Part shown: in pieces, positions 1-14,200 of the stretch
Layout of the letters: every line of letters starts with the position of its first letter
How positions within the stretch are numbered: position 1 is the stretch's first letter
NCBI RefSeq assembly: GCF_008831285.2
Contig: NC_045147.1
Location: forward strand, 2,382,001-2,446,000
Reading direction: 5' to 3'
DNA length: 64,000 nt
From: Nymphaea colorata
Taxonomy: Eukaryota; Streptophyta; Magnoliopsida; Nymphaeales; Nymphaeaceae
Program-made: the position numbers and the translations under genes
Notes under the pieces: model-generated
What the model was told of the DNA's origin: nothing
What the model saw: only the letters and a program-made list of their open reading frames with translations
Databases searched by the model: none

Positions 1-1160
1 ACTTGAACGGGTTTATATAACCCGCTCGTCCCGGTTCACATCAATCTAACCCGAGACAAATATAATCAAAACGACTCACACAAATAAAAGAGTAAAACGA
101 CTCGAGACACTTAATCCTAGATGCGCCTAACCATGCAATCCTAAAGACGGACTAAAACAAGACTTACGCTAGATTGACTCGATCTTAGACTCTCCTAGAC
201 GGACTCGGACTGGACTCGACCTAGAGCTGGATTCCACTGGCTCGACTGAACTCCTCACCGGATGTAGTTTGGTTGTTCTGGATGCTTTGTGCTTGCCGAA
301 TGAAGATTTCAATCTGACCATGTCGCTGATGATGAGCCCTTTGCCCGTTACCCTACACTCAGCCTTTCACTGCCGCCTAATCACCTTAGTTCTTCGAGGG
401 CTAGAAGGCTGCATTCTACTGCTGCACCTGGGTGTCCGGTTGACCATGCACTGCGCTTGGTGCTCCTCGTCCTTGCCCTTGTCTGGCCACTGAGGCTCCT
501 CGCTAACGATCTTTGTGCTTGGGTTTGTGCTGCTCGCCAAGCAGTGGCTCTACGGGTGTGCTTAGCAGATGATGCTCGGCCAGACCTGTAGCGACAACTT
601 GGTTCTATGCCTTGAGACGCTGGACACAGCTGGACCCAGTTGGCTGCTCCTATGTTAACCTCATTAGATTGGCTTTCCCTGTGCAGCTTTCTTCTTCTTT
701 CTTGGGAGAGGCTATTGTCTCTTTTCTTGCGCTGACGCCCTTCTGCTGCCGCCAGTCCCATGGCGACCTCCTTTCTCTCGGTTCGGCATTGCTCTGCCTA
801 ACCTTTCAGGGTGACAATTGCCTGATGCGGGCCATCTTCCTTCGGTTGTCGGCCTTCTATGGCCGCGCATCGGGCTGCAACCTCTTTTGGCTCGAGTTCT
901 TCTTGCGCGGCCTCAGGCATCAGCCATTCCTTGCTGTGGCTAAGGCCCTTGTGGCGCCCCTGAAACGCAGTTCCAACCAGCCTCAGCCACTCTGTCGATG
1001 ACACTCGGCTAGACCATGAGTTGGCTCGCAACAGTGAGTGAGCAGTTGATAAGAGGATACTGTGAAAGTTGAAGGTCTTAGAAGATTAGTTCTCAACTCT
1101 TATATTTTCTTGTATGAGCTTTCTTACAATATTATCCTCATAATTAGACTTGGTAGTTGA
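1..1160. repeat. GC-richer TE-like intergenic segment, unidentified
   Basis: This stretch is richer in G+C than the AT-rich DNA that follows. It has ORF-like stretches on both strands (for example 612-1001 + and 381-761 -), but none shows a domain I recognise. A TATATAA box is readable on the minus strand near 13-20. It looks like part of a decayed repeat or LTR element cut by the window edge. Confidence 0.35.
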
Positions 1161-1712
1161 GGTTCATTCTCGATTCAAAAAGTATGTAAATACATGTTTT
1201 GGAAAATAAGTATTCAACGTACAAGCTAAGAGAGGCAAACAAGAAAAACAATGAATTCCTAAGGACTTTAACATGATTAAACCAAATGTAGATACATCAA
1301 AGTAAAATTCCTCACACGCTCCCTTTATCTCAATTTGCCAACCACCAATTAAAAGAGTGAATGCAAAGAAAAGATTCAAACTCGTCTCTGATGTCTTTCA
1401 TCAGAGTGGACTGTGAACCTAATTTCAATCCTTCACCAGTTAATTTGGAATTTGGAGGAGCTAGCAAGCGATAAATGCATTATAGCCAAACTAATTATTA
1501 TTGTGGACCATATTGGCTCTCACAAAATTTTCCCAAAAGGATCACCCAGCCTAATTACCTGAGCACAAACAAGAAGTCCATGTGCAAGCTCAACTCAATT
1601 AGACTTATTAGTCCACTAGCAATTGATCTTGGCACACACATACACACAAACATAATGCATCAAGCTGCATGTGTGACAATTCCAGATCCATGACTGAATG
1701 ATATATATATAT

Positions 1713-2050
1713 ATATACACCATGTTCAGGATAAAAACTAGACCTTTTGATTTTTTTTTTGCGGTCTAACCTTATTGAAATGATATTGAGAATGGGTTGA
1801 TGCAAAACATATATTAACCTGATCATTTGCTAGACTTTAATAGGGCTTTTGTAATAACAAAAAATGAACGGCACCCATGATATGATAATAAAAAAATCAA
1901 TATTTTTCATTAAAACAACTTGAATTAAATCATGTTTTATGTCAAAATAGTCTATATAAACATATTAAGAATTTTATATTTTGTATAAAACAGTTTTTTA
2001 ACAAAAATCAATGGGTCTGGTGACCTAAGTGTCTGGTTTTTACCATTGTT
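1713..2050 (+). repeat. MITE-like repeat between (TA)n tracts, copy 1
   Basis: An AT-rich noncoding segment flanked by TA microsatellites (just before 1713 and at 2061-2088). It is recognisably related to 53418-53780. Shared parts include ttaataggg/ttaatagtg followed by a TTTTGTAATAA-like run, AAAACAACTTGA, and the end gacctaagtgt-tggt-ttaccatt. Insertion into TA microsatellites resembles the Micron-type elements described in rice. Confidence 0.55.
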
Positions 2051-2060
2051 TTTCTCTCTC

Positions 2061-2088
2061 TTATATATATATATATATATATATATAA
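2061..2088. repeat. (TA)n microsatellite
   Basis: A run of alternating T and A directly after the CT-rich end of the MITE-like copy 1. Confidence 0.9.
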
Positions 2089-2309
2089 TCACAACTGCCA
2101 AATGTTACAAGATGACTAAAAGATTTAGATTTATTGGTAAAACTACCACAAACTGCATCATCAACAGTTAGCGAACCATAAACCCGTCGCTAGTTCCCCC
2201 ATGGCTAAAGATTTTAGCTACAATTTAAAAATTTTTAACCGTTATCAACCGGCCGATTTCAATACACAGACATGCACACACAGAAATCGTAGTGATAGTC
2301 TGAATCATT

Positions 2310-2564
2310 GCAAGAAAAAGCATGTTCTCTGGCAGTGCCTTTTTCCCCACCGTCAGAGCATTGTACATCTTTGATGAGGCTGCGCGTCCCTGTTGGTGCA
2401 AGCATCTGCTTCGACGCTGCTTTTTCCTCCATCGTCGGAACATTGTGAACGCCTGACCGGACATGAGCGCCTCCCCGTCAGTGCAAGCATATGTTCCGAC
2501 GGTGTCTTCTTCCCCATCGTCAGAGTATTGTGAATCGTTGACGAGGCACCACCTCCTTGTCAGT
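2310..2564. repeat. Imperfect tandem array, three copies of ~82-88 bp
   Basis: Copies start near 2310, 2398 and 2483. Each opens with gcaag-cat, has a ccccaccgtcagag-like core (cc-atcgtc) and an attgtgaa-like segment, and ends ccgtcagt or similar. The CCGTCAG/GTCGGA words recall subterminal repeats of DNA transposons, but I see no termini. Confidence 0.6.
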
Positions 2565-5207
2565 GCTATTCGTAACCCCTAATCGGTCGAGCAAGATTCA
2601 CTCCACCCATAATGTTGAAAAGGGGTGAGTGCATTCCTCTCAAAACCTGTCTCCTATCTCCTTACTATTCCCTTCTCTCGCTCAATATTCCCCGTTCTCT
2701 CTTTCGTAAGGAAGGTTGTCTATTGCCTCCACCCCCTTCTTCTTTCCTTACTTTGTTATTTGCTCGCCTGTGTTAAGGCATTACAGAAAGCCCTAATCTC
2801 AACCACTCACCAAAAGCACCATCTCTCCTGAACAATCTTCTTGCCATTGAAGTCAAGCAGCGTCCACTTCCACATTACTCGCTGTTGAGCCATGGGTTCA
2901 TCCATCAGCCACACGGCTGCTCCCCTTGGCCGGTCTCACACCTCCTCCTTCATCTCCCTCGGTGGACACCAATGAGGCACTGCAACAATTCACAGAACCA
3001 TGAACAGACGGGACTCTGTCGCCATGCACCGGAGGATTATGTGCTTACCTGACACTAAGCATCATTCGTTGTTCTCACTCATTATACTTGTTGGCTTCTT
3101 GATTCATTGGTGTGAAGCATTAGGTCCTTTTCCAGGCCCTCATCTGCGTTTTCCTTTTATTTATATTTTTTTCCCACTGTGTTGCTTTTTTCTAATGTTT
3201 TATGGATTTACTCTTGATGCACTTTCCCACCTTATTATGGTTCAATGGAGTAACAGTTGACCATCATGCTTGGATATAAATATAATTCCAATTATTCTTC
3301 ATCTTCCATTATCAACTGCTTTATTTTCTCTTTAACTTATGAACTGATTTGTACATCCTTGATGCAATTCCTTTTCTTTGATCGATCTTCTCCACTGTGC
3401 TAACCCAAACATTTTTTCTGTTCTTTGCCGCTACAATCTGCAATGCAATTAAATTCGACGTTTTTTACCAGGTATCCTGATCCCTAGTTTTTTAGGCGAT
3501 ACATTCTCATTTTGCTTTCTTTTCGTCTTTACTGTCTAGGAGTTCTGCTTCTGTTAATATTTTTTCAAACAACTCTAAATTATTGCCTATTTTTAACACA
3601 TGGTTAGGAATACCTTTTTTTATTTTGTTTTTCTTATGAAAATTTTATTGATCTATTGTAGTTTTTTAATCTATAGTTACAGCAACATGGCATCAAGAGA
3701 GGGTGTCTCCATCTACAGTGTCTTGGATTGCCACGTGAATTATGCGATGCATGCATGTTCATGCTTTTCAAAATAATGGTTTATTTTTTGTTAGAAAGCA
3801 TACTCTTGTTACTCGGCACTTGAAAGTTTTCTATGACGTTTCGATGTATAATGATTATGTAAATTCAGGATTGCATTTCAATAGAATTCCCTTTGCTCTT
3901 TATTGGACGTTCCTTTTTTCTTTCCGATTATGAGATTTGTAATTGCAGATTTCTATGTGAACATGTCATTCTTTTGGTACATGGAAATGTATACTTGGAT
4001 CTGTTTTGGGAAGAGTAATAGTATGTTACTGTTTTTCCATGCACGAGAGCCAGGGTCAATTTTGCAGCCGGGTACAGCCCAATGCTCAGTTTTAAATAAA
4101 AAGTGATAAAGAAATTTTATGAGATATGTGTGAACAACTAGGTACCTTTGTCCCCAAGACATATGCCTGCTGAGGGTTGCATAAAGAAATTGATAGCCAT
4201 GCAAATCAAAACAATGATTGGTCCAATGGCCCAACCAGCTACATATACCTCTTAGGGGGAATTTTAGATCTCTAGATTTTGGATCAGAGGTGAGAATCTC
4301 AAATGAAGGCTTTAAGGTACAACTCTCTTTTCATCTGACTTATGAGGCTTTGTCGCTTTGGATCTGAACTTAGGACCTTAAATAATCATTTTCATATCAT
4401 GGATAAATCCTGTGTTTGTTTATACCATAAAAGGGATCTTAAATCAATATCGAATATAAGATTCAATGCTATCAAAAACAGCCTTTAGGGCATAGACATT
4501 TCTTCGCATTCTTCAAATAATTAGCCCGTGAAAATCATGTTTTTTTTTTTTTAAAAAAAAGTTAAGACATGCTTATGCCTTTCTTGCTTTTGGCTTGGCC
4601 AAGACACCTGTGAGCCAAATCAGCCCCACGGTGAACCGCGATTTACCGATTTGGATATGAATTAAATTTGGGTTTTGTTCAAGATGTCGATAAAAAGGTA
4701 TTTGGATATATGAGTATTTTAAGTGAATCTAATGGGCGCTTGATTTGGGCAACATACTCGAAACAAATCAAATATAAAAGGTTCAAGTTGTGTTTTCTAC
4801 GTCGAATCGGCTTCCTTTCCTCGGTTGGATTAAACGATATTCAATTACTCAGATAAAGTAACAGATTCAGATCCGTTGACATCATGTTGGACTTAATGGT
4901 TTCGGGTCTAGTTTTCAGTATTAAAATTTATATCCAAATCCAATTGGGTTTGAACCGCGGTCTTCCTGGGTTTTCCGACCCGAACGTCGTGTCCTTTCTT
5001 CGAGGACCAGACTGTCTCCCCCCGCCCGGGGTTCGAATTCAGGAGGGCTCCTTCCTTTCAAGCCCTAGATTTACAGTCTCTCGAGTCTCAATCCGCTTCA
5101 CTCTCCGCAGGACCGCAGACCCGAAAATCCCTGAACGTTTTGCAGGAACGACCATGACTGGCTGAGGTGAAGCACGGCAAAGGAGAGAAGGCGAGACCGA
5201 AGGAAGA
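2565..5207. other. Intergenic region and presumed VIR promoter/5' UTR
   Basis: AT-rich and mostly without recognisable genes. 2590-2960 is pyrimidine-rich. 4620-5030 has gggtttcgggtc-like words of a decayed repeat. A GC-richer stretch from about 4960 to the ATG at 5208 is the likely core promoter and 5' UTR of VIR, judged only by composition and position; I cannot place a TATA box or start site. Confidence 0.4.
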
Positions 5208-5282
5208 ATGGGTCGCCCGGAGCCCTCTGTCCTGTTCGCGCAGACGTTTACTCACCCCCATCTCGATGAATACGTCGACGAG
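5208..5282 (+). CDS. VIR: VIR exon 1 (residues 1-25)
   Basis: Begins at the ATG of MGRPEPSVLFAQTF and ends at codon GAG before the donor gtgcgc. The ATG lies in a purine-rich context (gaagaATGGG). It encodes the first strand of the VIR N-terminal domain. Confidence 0.95.
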
Positions 5283-8200
5283 GTGCGCCGGATTTTGCGT
5301 CGTCTCCTTCCCATTCGGTTGCTTTCACAAATTTGCTTGAATTGCAAACGTTTAGCCGGTTTCTGTCATCAAGTTCTCTGTTAGTTGTCTGTGTACGTTC
5401 TTTGGGTTTTTGAAATTTTGTATGGGTTTTCTCGCGCGCTGAGTTCAGAAAAGGGCTACGGTTGGGCGGTTTCTCTTTTTTCTGCCGTCGCTTTTCTTCT
5501 ATGTAAGGAGTGTCGGATTAGAGTTTCTGGTCATCGTAGTCGGTAAGGTTTATGGCAATAGATACTGAAAGCGGAATTTTCTACTACCATCGTTTGGTGT
5601 ACAAGTAGGGAAGGCAAGTATAATTTCATTGTGCGCATTGTGTAGCTTATATGATAAATTGGGTCATTTTTCCTCGATAATTGGGCCAAGTTAGTTTCAT
5701 TATTCTGATTACGTGATTCTCTGTTTTCAGGCCCAAAGTGCGTATGCAACTTTGAGCTTACTTTTGGAATGTAGGTTGCTAGTGAACTGGTTTTTCATAT
5801 TCGGAAAATTGTTCAGCCTGGTGATTTTAGAAAATAGTTAAGGAGTCAAAGATTTAAAGACTCAAGAATCTTGTATATGGACAACTGCGCGTCCGTGCCT
5901 TTCTTTGAATGAAAGCACGTGCGTGCATGTGCTTATGCACATTTGCGTGGCCCATATTTATGTCTTTATGTGGAATCAACACTGTGAACTTGGTCATAAA
6001 TCTAAGTTAATATTTACTAAAGGACGGTCTTTGAAAAATACTGGCTGCTGATAAGTAATGATTACCTTGAGGCGTCCAGAATATAAGGTTTTGTCCAGGG
6101 AGACCAATATGTTTCGTGGCCACTGTTAAGTAAATAATTACACCGAGGTGTCAAAAGGGCAACCATGGTTTTCAAGAGATCGACTGTTTTTGGGATGCGG
6201 GAAAACTTCATTAGTAAATGTTGGAGATTGTTTTTCGAAGATCAGGTTCAAAATGTGTCTGATGATTCTGACTATTGTCCCATCACAAGCTTCCTTGCGA
6301 ATGACTTCTGTTGGTTTGCTTGCTCAGTTGCTCCGTGCCACAATTAACTCTTTATTTATTTCGCTGTTATAGCAATATGCTCCAAATATTTCAGACCAAA
6401 TGAGTTCATAAATGATGTTCTGGCTCTTTTGTTGTTTCTGTGGTAGTTTAGTAAATATCAATTTTTTATAGAAATGATGTTTTTCCTTTGTTATTCTCTC
6501 AACTCAGGTTTTATTTACAGAGCCAATCGTCATCACCGCCTGTGAGTTCGTTGAGCATAATGCATCTTGTTCATCTCCCATGGTTACACTTTTGGGGTAC
6601 GTTGGCAATGCTACTTCATTGCAACACTCATATTTATCATGGACCGCATTTTCCTAAGTGACATTTCCTTTTTCCTCTTTTACTGGAGCCAAGCCTGCCA
6701 GCTATTTTTCTTTCTGGAAAGATGAGCATTCTGAAGATTTGGTTTACTACCATAGCTCATATACTACTAAAGTGTAGCATGTGAAAAATGTCGACTTGAG
6801 CACTTTAGAATCTGTATCCTTGTAAATTGATAGATACTATCATTACTGTTGATCCGCTTGATTTTTCTGGGCTTTGAGCTTCTATGTTATGGTTTTGTTT
6901 ATTAGTTTGAGCTTCTACGTTATGGTTGTCTTTATTAGTTTTTTCCGTTTATACAAGTTATACAAGGTCCTGGTCTGCTTTCTATCCTTGTACCAGCTAT
7001 TCAAATTTATTTTCTAGTCCAGTTTCTGCAACTCTTACTATTTGTGCTTGGGATATTTCTTATTGCATATCATCTAGGTGTAATTGGAAAACTGTGTATT
7101 AAAACTAGTATCAGTTTAATATAGGGAACCATTTCAACCTTGTGCAGTAGTAATGACTGTTTATTGTTTCCAACCAAGTACCAATGCTAGAGAATGTGGG
7201 AGATTGCTGGAATGTAGGCTGCTTGAAATCTTTAATTTCACATGGTAGATGGAATGGTATGGACTGCCTATTAGGGCTGTCGAATCCCGACCTAGTCTCC
7301 TAGACCTGAGCTTGGCATTGAGGCTGGCCCATCATGGCCAGGTCCGAGCTTGGCATTGAGACTGGCCCATCATGGCCAGGTCCGAGCTTGGCATTGTAAT
7401 AAGTGGTATCGAGCTTGGCTGAGCTCTGCAGCCTGACCTGTGCTAAAAGGCCATTTCCATTGATGAAGCCTGGTTGAAAACCCAAATAGGTCCAATTATG
7501 CTCAAATTCAGTATTCTCAATTAATTTAAGGACTAATCTAATATCCTGTACCAGTTTCTTAAACCCCAAATAGTTTCTGAGTTAATAATTTAAAAATTTT
7601 CGTGATAAATATCATTGCTTCTATTTCAAGTTGACTGCATAGTAGCTTGATTTTTGATTTCTACTGTCTATGGTTATATTTTTGACACTCTGTATATTTG
7701 TTTTAACACTGGATTTACTGTAAACATGAGTTGAACTTGCTTTCTGGAAGCTGCATTAAGAACAATAATGAATTGTTTAAAATTTGGCTACAAGAGAAAA
7801 GGCAGGAAAGAACAAAGGGCCTTGTTTTCGTATTCTATTGTGGATTTTATTTCCTTTTCTTTGAATAACAAGGAAAATGTAACACTGTTATTAAGCTAAA
7901 AGTGTTCTCCTTGTCTGACTTTTTAATTAGAATAAGAAAAGATTTTTATTTAAGCAACAAAATAACTTTTTTTTTTTTGGCTTTAGTTTTATGAAAGAAA
8001 GCCTCAAATTTTTGAAATGGGCCGGATGGGTCACGCAGGGTTATCAGGCAACATTTACTGATCCTGGATTTGGATCATATAATTCAGGGTTGGCTCAAGC
8101 TCAGGTCAAGCTTGGGTCTATGACCTATGTTTTCAGCCTTAACCCATGCTTAATGTGGAGTGTGGACCTTGCCTGCATGCTGCCCTACAAATCTACATAA

Positions 8201-11200
8201 TAATTCTTGTTTGACAATCCTAGATGCTCTTTTGAATGGTGCCATTGCCTTTTACTTGATTGTTCTGCATCAGGGAATGGAAGCTGGCATGAAGTTTGGT
8301 GATGAATAAAAAAAATATTCCATTAGTTACTTATGCTTTCTGACCAGATTTTTTTTTTGTTTATTTATTTGCTTACTCCAGACTGCTGATGAACTGTCTG
8401 TCTCCTAACCTTTAGATTAATTTCATTTTTTGGTTGCCATGTAAATGGTTGATAGTTCTAAACGATAAGCTGTTAATGACTTAACCAGTGTTTTGTAAAT
8501 ATTTTCCTTTTTTTTTTTCAAGTTTAATATTGCTGAAGCTAAAGATCCATTCCAATGTGTTCTTGGGGCAAAATTTTTGATGCATCTCTCATGTGATACA
8601 TAATTAGATTTTGGTAGCGAAGTTTCCTTTCTATCATAATGGCATCGATTCTCAAATTTTTCAGGTTTGTAATTGATATAAAGTTTGTTTCATGAAAGGA
8701 AATTGCCATAAGCAATTTCTGTAAACTTGGCTAAACAGGTATAATCTGTTTATTTAACGCTAAATTGCTAATTGATCTTTGTGATATTTTTTGTGCACAG
8801 TGCTACATCACCACCTTCGTTTGCAACGGAAATATTTGTGCAGTGTGAAGGGGAACCTCGGTTTAGACGCCTTTGCCAACCTTTTCTGTATTCTCATTCT
8901 TCATCAAATGTCTTGGAAGTTGAGGTATGTTCTATACATTATACACATGAGCTCACTTGTCCAATTTCATTCCAGGGGTTTGCTTTAATTTTTGGTGCAA
9001 GCTTTGAGCTGTCACATATATCAATATGATTCAATGTGACATTATTCACGTAAGAGCTTGTCACAAGAACTGTTATTTCTTGCAGGACCGACCAAACTAG
9101 GTTTTCTTGAAAATTTTTGGTTCTACTATCAACATTATGATTATTTTTTCTTTGATTTTGAAGTAGAAATCTAGGTTCTTCAAATAGTTTCATTTGTAGG
9201 ATTAACTTTTCTCCTTTGTTATATTTGTTGAAAGTTGGAAGTTGACAAATTTAGCTGATGTTGTATATAGTAAGGAACAAGTCTCTTAGTCCACTTGGGA
9301 CTGGTGAACTGAGGCAATCTTTAGGATATGGTTTATCCTAGAGGGCAAGGATGTGAGATGGTGGTAATATTGAAGATCATATTTTCTTCTTTTTTGCAAT
9401 TGAAATGAAGGTGGGTAATTGATGCAGTGGGGAAGAGGATTGCTCCTCTAACTCACAGTCAACGTCTAAATTAAACTAGGAAAATCAAAGGGAACGTAAA
9501 CAGAATGGATATAACTGTAAGAAGAGAAAACTCAAAGCGGTTTAGGGTCACTAAACTCAAGACCAATTACCAATGAGGCCTAAATGTCCTTAAAGAGGAT
9601 CAGAGTAGATCCATGGATCTAAATCGAAATGAAGCAACAATAAAAAAAAAACTTAAAATACTAGAACTGGATCCAAATAAAATAAAATGACAAACAAACC
9701 CAAATTGAAATTGAAACTTTTTTTTTCCATGCTCTGCTCTTGCATCATTCTCCTTGTGTTGGAAGAGAGTCGCCCTTGGTGAATCAAATTTGCGAGCTTT
9801 AAAAGTGTGCATGCAGGAGGACAACATCGGTTCAGGTCAATTGGTTCAAGTTTGGATCTAGATCTAAGCTTAACTATTGGGTTGGGTATGGGTTTAAATT
9901 TTGATATTGGATTGAATTTAGGGACCTTTGAAAATGATAAGAAGGTTCAATAAATTTAAGAAAATGATAAAAAGAGACTTAAACAGTCAAACATAAATTC
10001 TATCTACATCCCAGCGATAAATATATATTGTTTCTCAACAGTATCCATGCAAAAATTAGGCTTGCCTAAAGCCAAACATGAACATTTATGTTATTTAATA
10101 GTGCAATGCCACTTTCTTCAGTGCCTGCTAATGCCAATCAACCACTCTGTCTTTCTAATACCGAGTGTAAATCCAGTGTTGTTATGCCAACTGCCGCTCA
10201 TTCTTTCTCGTCCAAGGGAGCATGACTATACATATTGTTTTCCTGTGTTGCTTATGATTCATTGATTGAACTTGTGAGTGCTTTCAAGTTTAACGAAGTG
10301 TTTGTAAAAGATTTTGTGTTTTAGAGGGATAAGTAATTGCAATTCCTTCAACTAGCACTTATGCTAGACTACTGCATAATCATATGTAGCAACCTGGTAA
10401 AAAATGTGATGGCTGGGTAAGAATCAAGAAAAAGACTTGGTTGGGCAGGCTGCCAACCCACCTATTGCCTGGTTTTGTTGAAAACAAAAAGGGCTATGGA
10501 TGTGTTTAGGATGCAAAATGGTAATTAACTGTAGCATGTATATGGAAACCGTTCATTAAAAGTCTGATAGATGTGAGACTGCTTCTATGTAATTCTCATT
10601 TAAGGATGTCACCCGCTCTTTGAACAATGCCTGTCATCACAGGTTGGACCCGACCTTTGGTAGTTATATATGACTGTATACCATTCGTAAAAGCCTGTAA
10701 TATAATTTGATGCATGCAACTAGTCTGGTGGATCTGCAAATCATTTCCATCAGCACCCAAAAGGGCTGCAATCCATGACATAAAATAGTAATACACTGGA
10801 CCATTTATGATATACCATTCACTCTTAAATACTCAATGAGGCCTTTTCAGGTCATCTCCATGTATGGAATATCTCCTAGATGTCAAGTTCATTATGCTAC
10901 TAGTAAGCTGCCTAAAGATGGTTCTAGTTGTCACATATATTGCTAATATATTCAAAATATCACTACAAAATCAAAGAACTGAAGGAAATGGAAAAGGGGG
11001 ATGTCTCGTGATATTTTGAAATGATTGCAAAAATATATACTTATCATGCCTTTTTTGTGATATTTTCTCTTTTTCTGAAAAATTGTTTACATTTGTAATC
11101 CTCTCCTTCTCTTCCTCCTGTGATCCACTGACCCTCAATCTCTCAATCCATGTATGTTTATCTTGGAACGAGAGAAAGAGATGTATGAATGGGTCGACCC

Positions 11201-14200
11201 ATCCATGTATATTTATCTCAGTGTTGTTCTTCCGTGCACATTGTTCTCCCTTGTGCAATTTTTGTTTCCCCATAGATGCATATCCATTGTGTGTGTGTGT
11301 GAGAGAGAGAGAGAGGTCATTCATGCATACTTATTTCTCTCTATCTCTTTCTCTCTACCTTTTGAAAATTAAAGAGCTATTATAAATGGTTTTCAATATT
11401 TTGCAGAAAATTAGAAAAGAAGTTTTTAATTTTTGTAACCTTTTCTGTTTTTCTGTATATCCATTTTGACTCTCTAAGACCTTTTTGTAGAACAGAAAGT
11501 ATAGAAAAAAATTCCTAGAAAAACCTCCCTGATGGAAAACGTGTGACAATGGTGGTGATGTTCATTAGTTATAGAACCCACAATGTTTAAGTCACTTATT
11601 TTCTGATGTTTTCCATTTCATGTATGTCCATGGTGTTGCAAGTTAAATCTGTATCTAATGGTTACTCTTGGTTAAGTAGCTTAGGCTCTTTCTTGTTTGC
11701 AGGCAGTTGTTACCAACCATATTGTGATCAGGGGCAGCTACCGCAGTCTAACTTTAGTAGTTTATGGGAACACTGCTGAAGATCTTGGACAGTTCAACAT
11801 TGACTATGATTTGGATAATTCTCTGGCATCCCTTGTTTGTTCCCCTGTGGATGGAAAGCTTGAGGACCTCCCTCCTGCTCTGAGGATTAGTAAACCGGCA
11901 TTTGAGGAATCCATTACCTCTCTGCAGTCATTACTTTTCCAAGAGCAAGAATCAGATGCCTCCTTTCAAATGCAGAATTTGCTTTGGTTAACTCTGCACC
12001 TACTTAAAATTATCCCACATGAAGATTGCCTCCATGAAATGATTGGTGTTGTGGTATCTACTGTGTCATCATTTATGTCACTTGGTTTTTCTGGCACAGT
12101 TTTTCCCCACAACCACGATAGACATTCGAAGAGTGTTGACGTTGATAAGATAATAGAAAATCTAATTACTGAAGCTAGAACTCAGCTTCTTGAGCTCTAT
12201 CAAACGTTTCGTCCTGCTTCCACTGAAGTAGAAGAATTTGTTGATCTCGATTCTGTGGCTGCTGAACCAATCAGTCATAAACTATTGTTTGAGTCAATGG
12301 ACCAGATTCTTTCCCCAGAGAAGATGATGGTCGGCTCTGGATTCTCTCTGCTTTCTGAGGTAATCTGATGTGGCCATTTATTTTCCTTTCTGCTTCAGGT
12401 GTTAGCTGGAAACTTGAGACAATGTTGCTTTTGTGCCGTTCTAAACAAGCATGACTCGTATGTCTCTTATTGATTTAACTTTTTCCAGAATGAAGTAACA
12501 ATCCTTAGGTTGAGTGTGGTTACGATACTATGCTCCAGCAAAGAGGGTTGTATTCAATTTATTAATGGGGCTGGAATGAATTACCTTTCATGCCTTTTCC
12601 TTGATGACACACCAAGGTCAACAGGAACTTCCCTGATGCTGCTTGGGGTCATTGAGTGTATAACAAGACATGCTATTGGCTGTGAAGCCTTCCTGGGTTG
12701 GTGGCCTCGTCCAGATGTGAATGTTCCTGCTGGCACTAGTGATGGTTACTGCTATATTTTGAAACTATTATTGCACAAGCAACGGCATGACATTGCATCA
12801 CTTGCAATGTATATTCTACGGCGCTTACGGTTGTATGAAATTGCAGCTAAATTTGAGGTGAGCTTATATTTGATCAAAACTGCACTTTCTCTTTGGTCTG
12901 TTTTTTGTGACACTATTAGCATTCCAGTCTGCAGTGCTAGTCTCCTTGGAAAGTTCATCAGGCATTCCTGAAGGTCTTGTGGAGAGGATAGATGTGTTAT
13001 CCCTTGTGAACTCTGAAATAAAGAAACTTATGGTCAGTGTCTGTATTTCCACATCTGTTATGAGTTATGAGTTATGCATGTTCCTGGACCTCCTTGTCTG
13101 AATCATTCGACCTTGCAAGTGCAATTGCAGAAACTGATAATTGGATGTGGGCCAGTTGAGGATCCTTCTCCAGCTGCATATACAAACATGTCATCGACTA
13201 TTGGCCAAGAAGCTGGAACATTGTCATACAAAGACACAGTAAAGTTAATTGAATCATCTCAACACTATTCAGATAGTCGGGAAATCGATAGTTATTTGCT
13301 CTCCCTTTTGAAGGTATTCTATTCAAATTTTATCTTGATTTTCTTCTGTGAGTTAGGGTTCCTGATTCCTGGATATCAAATCAGGAATTCAATCAAATCG
13401 TAATTGTGGTGTTGCCTTATCCTTATGTCAAATTTACTTTATTAGTCAAATGTTAGGCTATCTAAATGAACAATAAATGCTGATAGTTAGTTGAAGCAAC
13501 ATTACTGGTAGTCTGGTATGTTAGTTTAACTTCATTTGTCTTTAGGGGTGATCACTTGATATTTTATGTCTAAGATACTATAGCATTCTGTTTCATTATT
13601 GTTAAACATGCTTAATGCCTGACCACAGTGCTTTCTCTTCAGTTTTCCAGTAATGGCCCTTTTATAATTGTAATCTTACTTTGTGGCCGCAGGATCGAGG
13701 ATTTCTTGCCTTATCAGCTGCTTTGCTGTCATCTCCAGTACTAAGGTCTGGATGTGGCCAATCAATGGATCTCTTTTCAGATATTGCTGGGTCTATAGAA
13801 AATATAGTTCTTTCCCTTCTTTCCGGCCGATCAGGTTCTGTCTGAAGAAAATTCATGCCTTTTCTAAGTATTGCTTGTCTAGATATGCTACAGAATGTCC
13901 TGACAATTTTCTTTAATTTGTTTGTTGTCAGGCCTCATGTTTTTGCTAGGTCAGCCTGAAGAAACTGCTATGCTCATTCTCTCATTGCGAGGTGATGACA
14001 GCATTGACAAAGTAGAATCTATGCCTCTTACATTTGCAACCGCCTTGATTTCAAAGGGGTTCTTTTGTCACCCTACGGACATTGGTATAATTGCTGAGGT
14101 TCATCTTAGAGTGGTAAGTTTGCATGTTTGAAGGATGAATTCCCGTCTACTTGTTCTTATTTGCTGTACTTCTTTTCTCAATGATGTGGCTGCAGTTGAG

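Noticed and set aside
381-1001. Overlapping ORFs on both strands in the first kilobase
   Set aside because: They overlap each other on opposite strands and show no recognisable domain; the stretch looks repeat-like.
5021-5050. ggttcgaattc resembling a tRNA T-loop
   Set aside because: No cloverleaf arms or A-box can be fitted upstream.
4884-5165. ORF just upstream of VIR
   Set aside because: It ends before the VIR ATG, is out of keeping with the family N-terminus, and lies in promoter or 5' UTR sequence.
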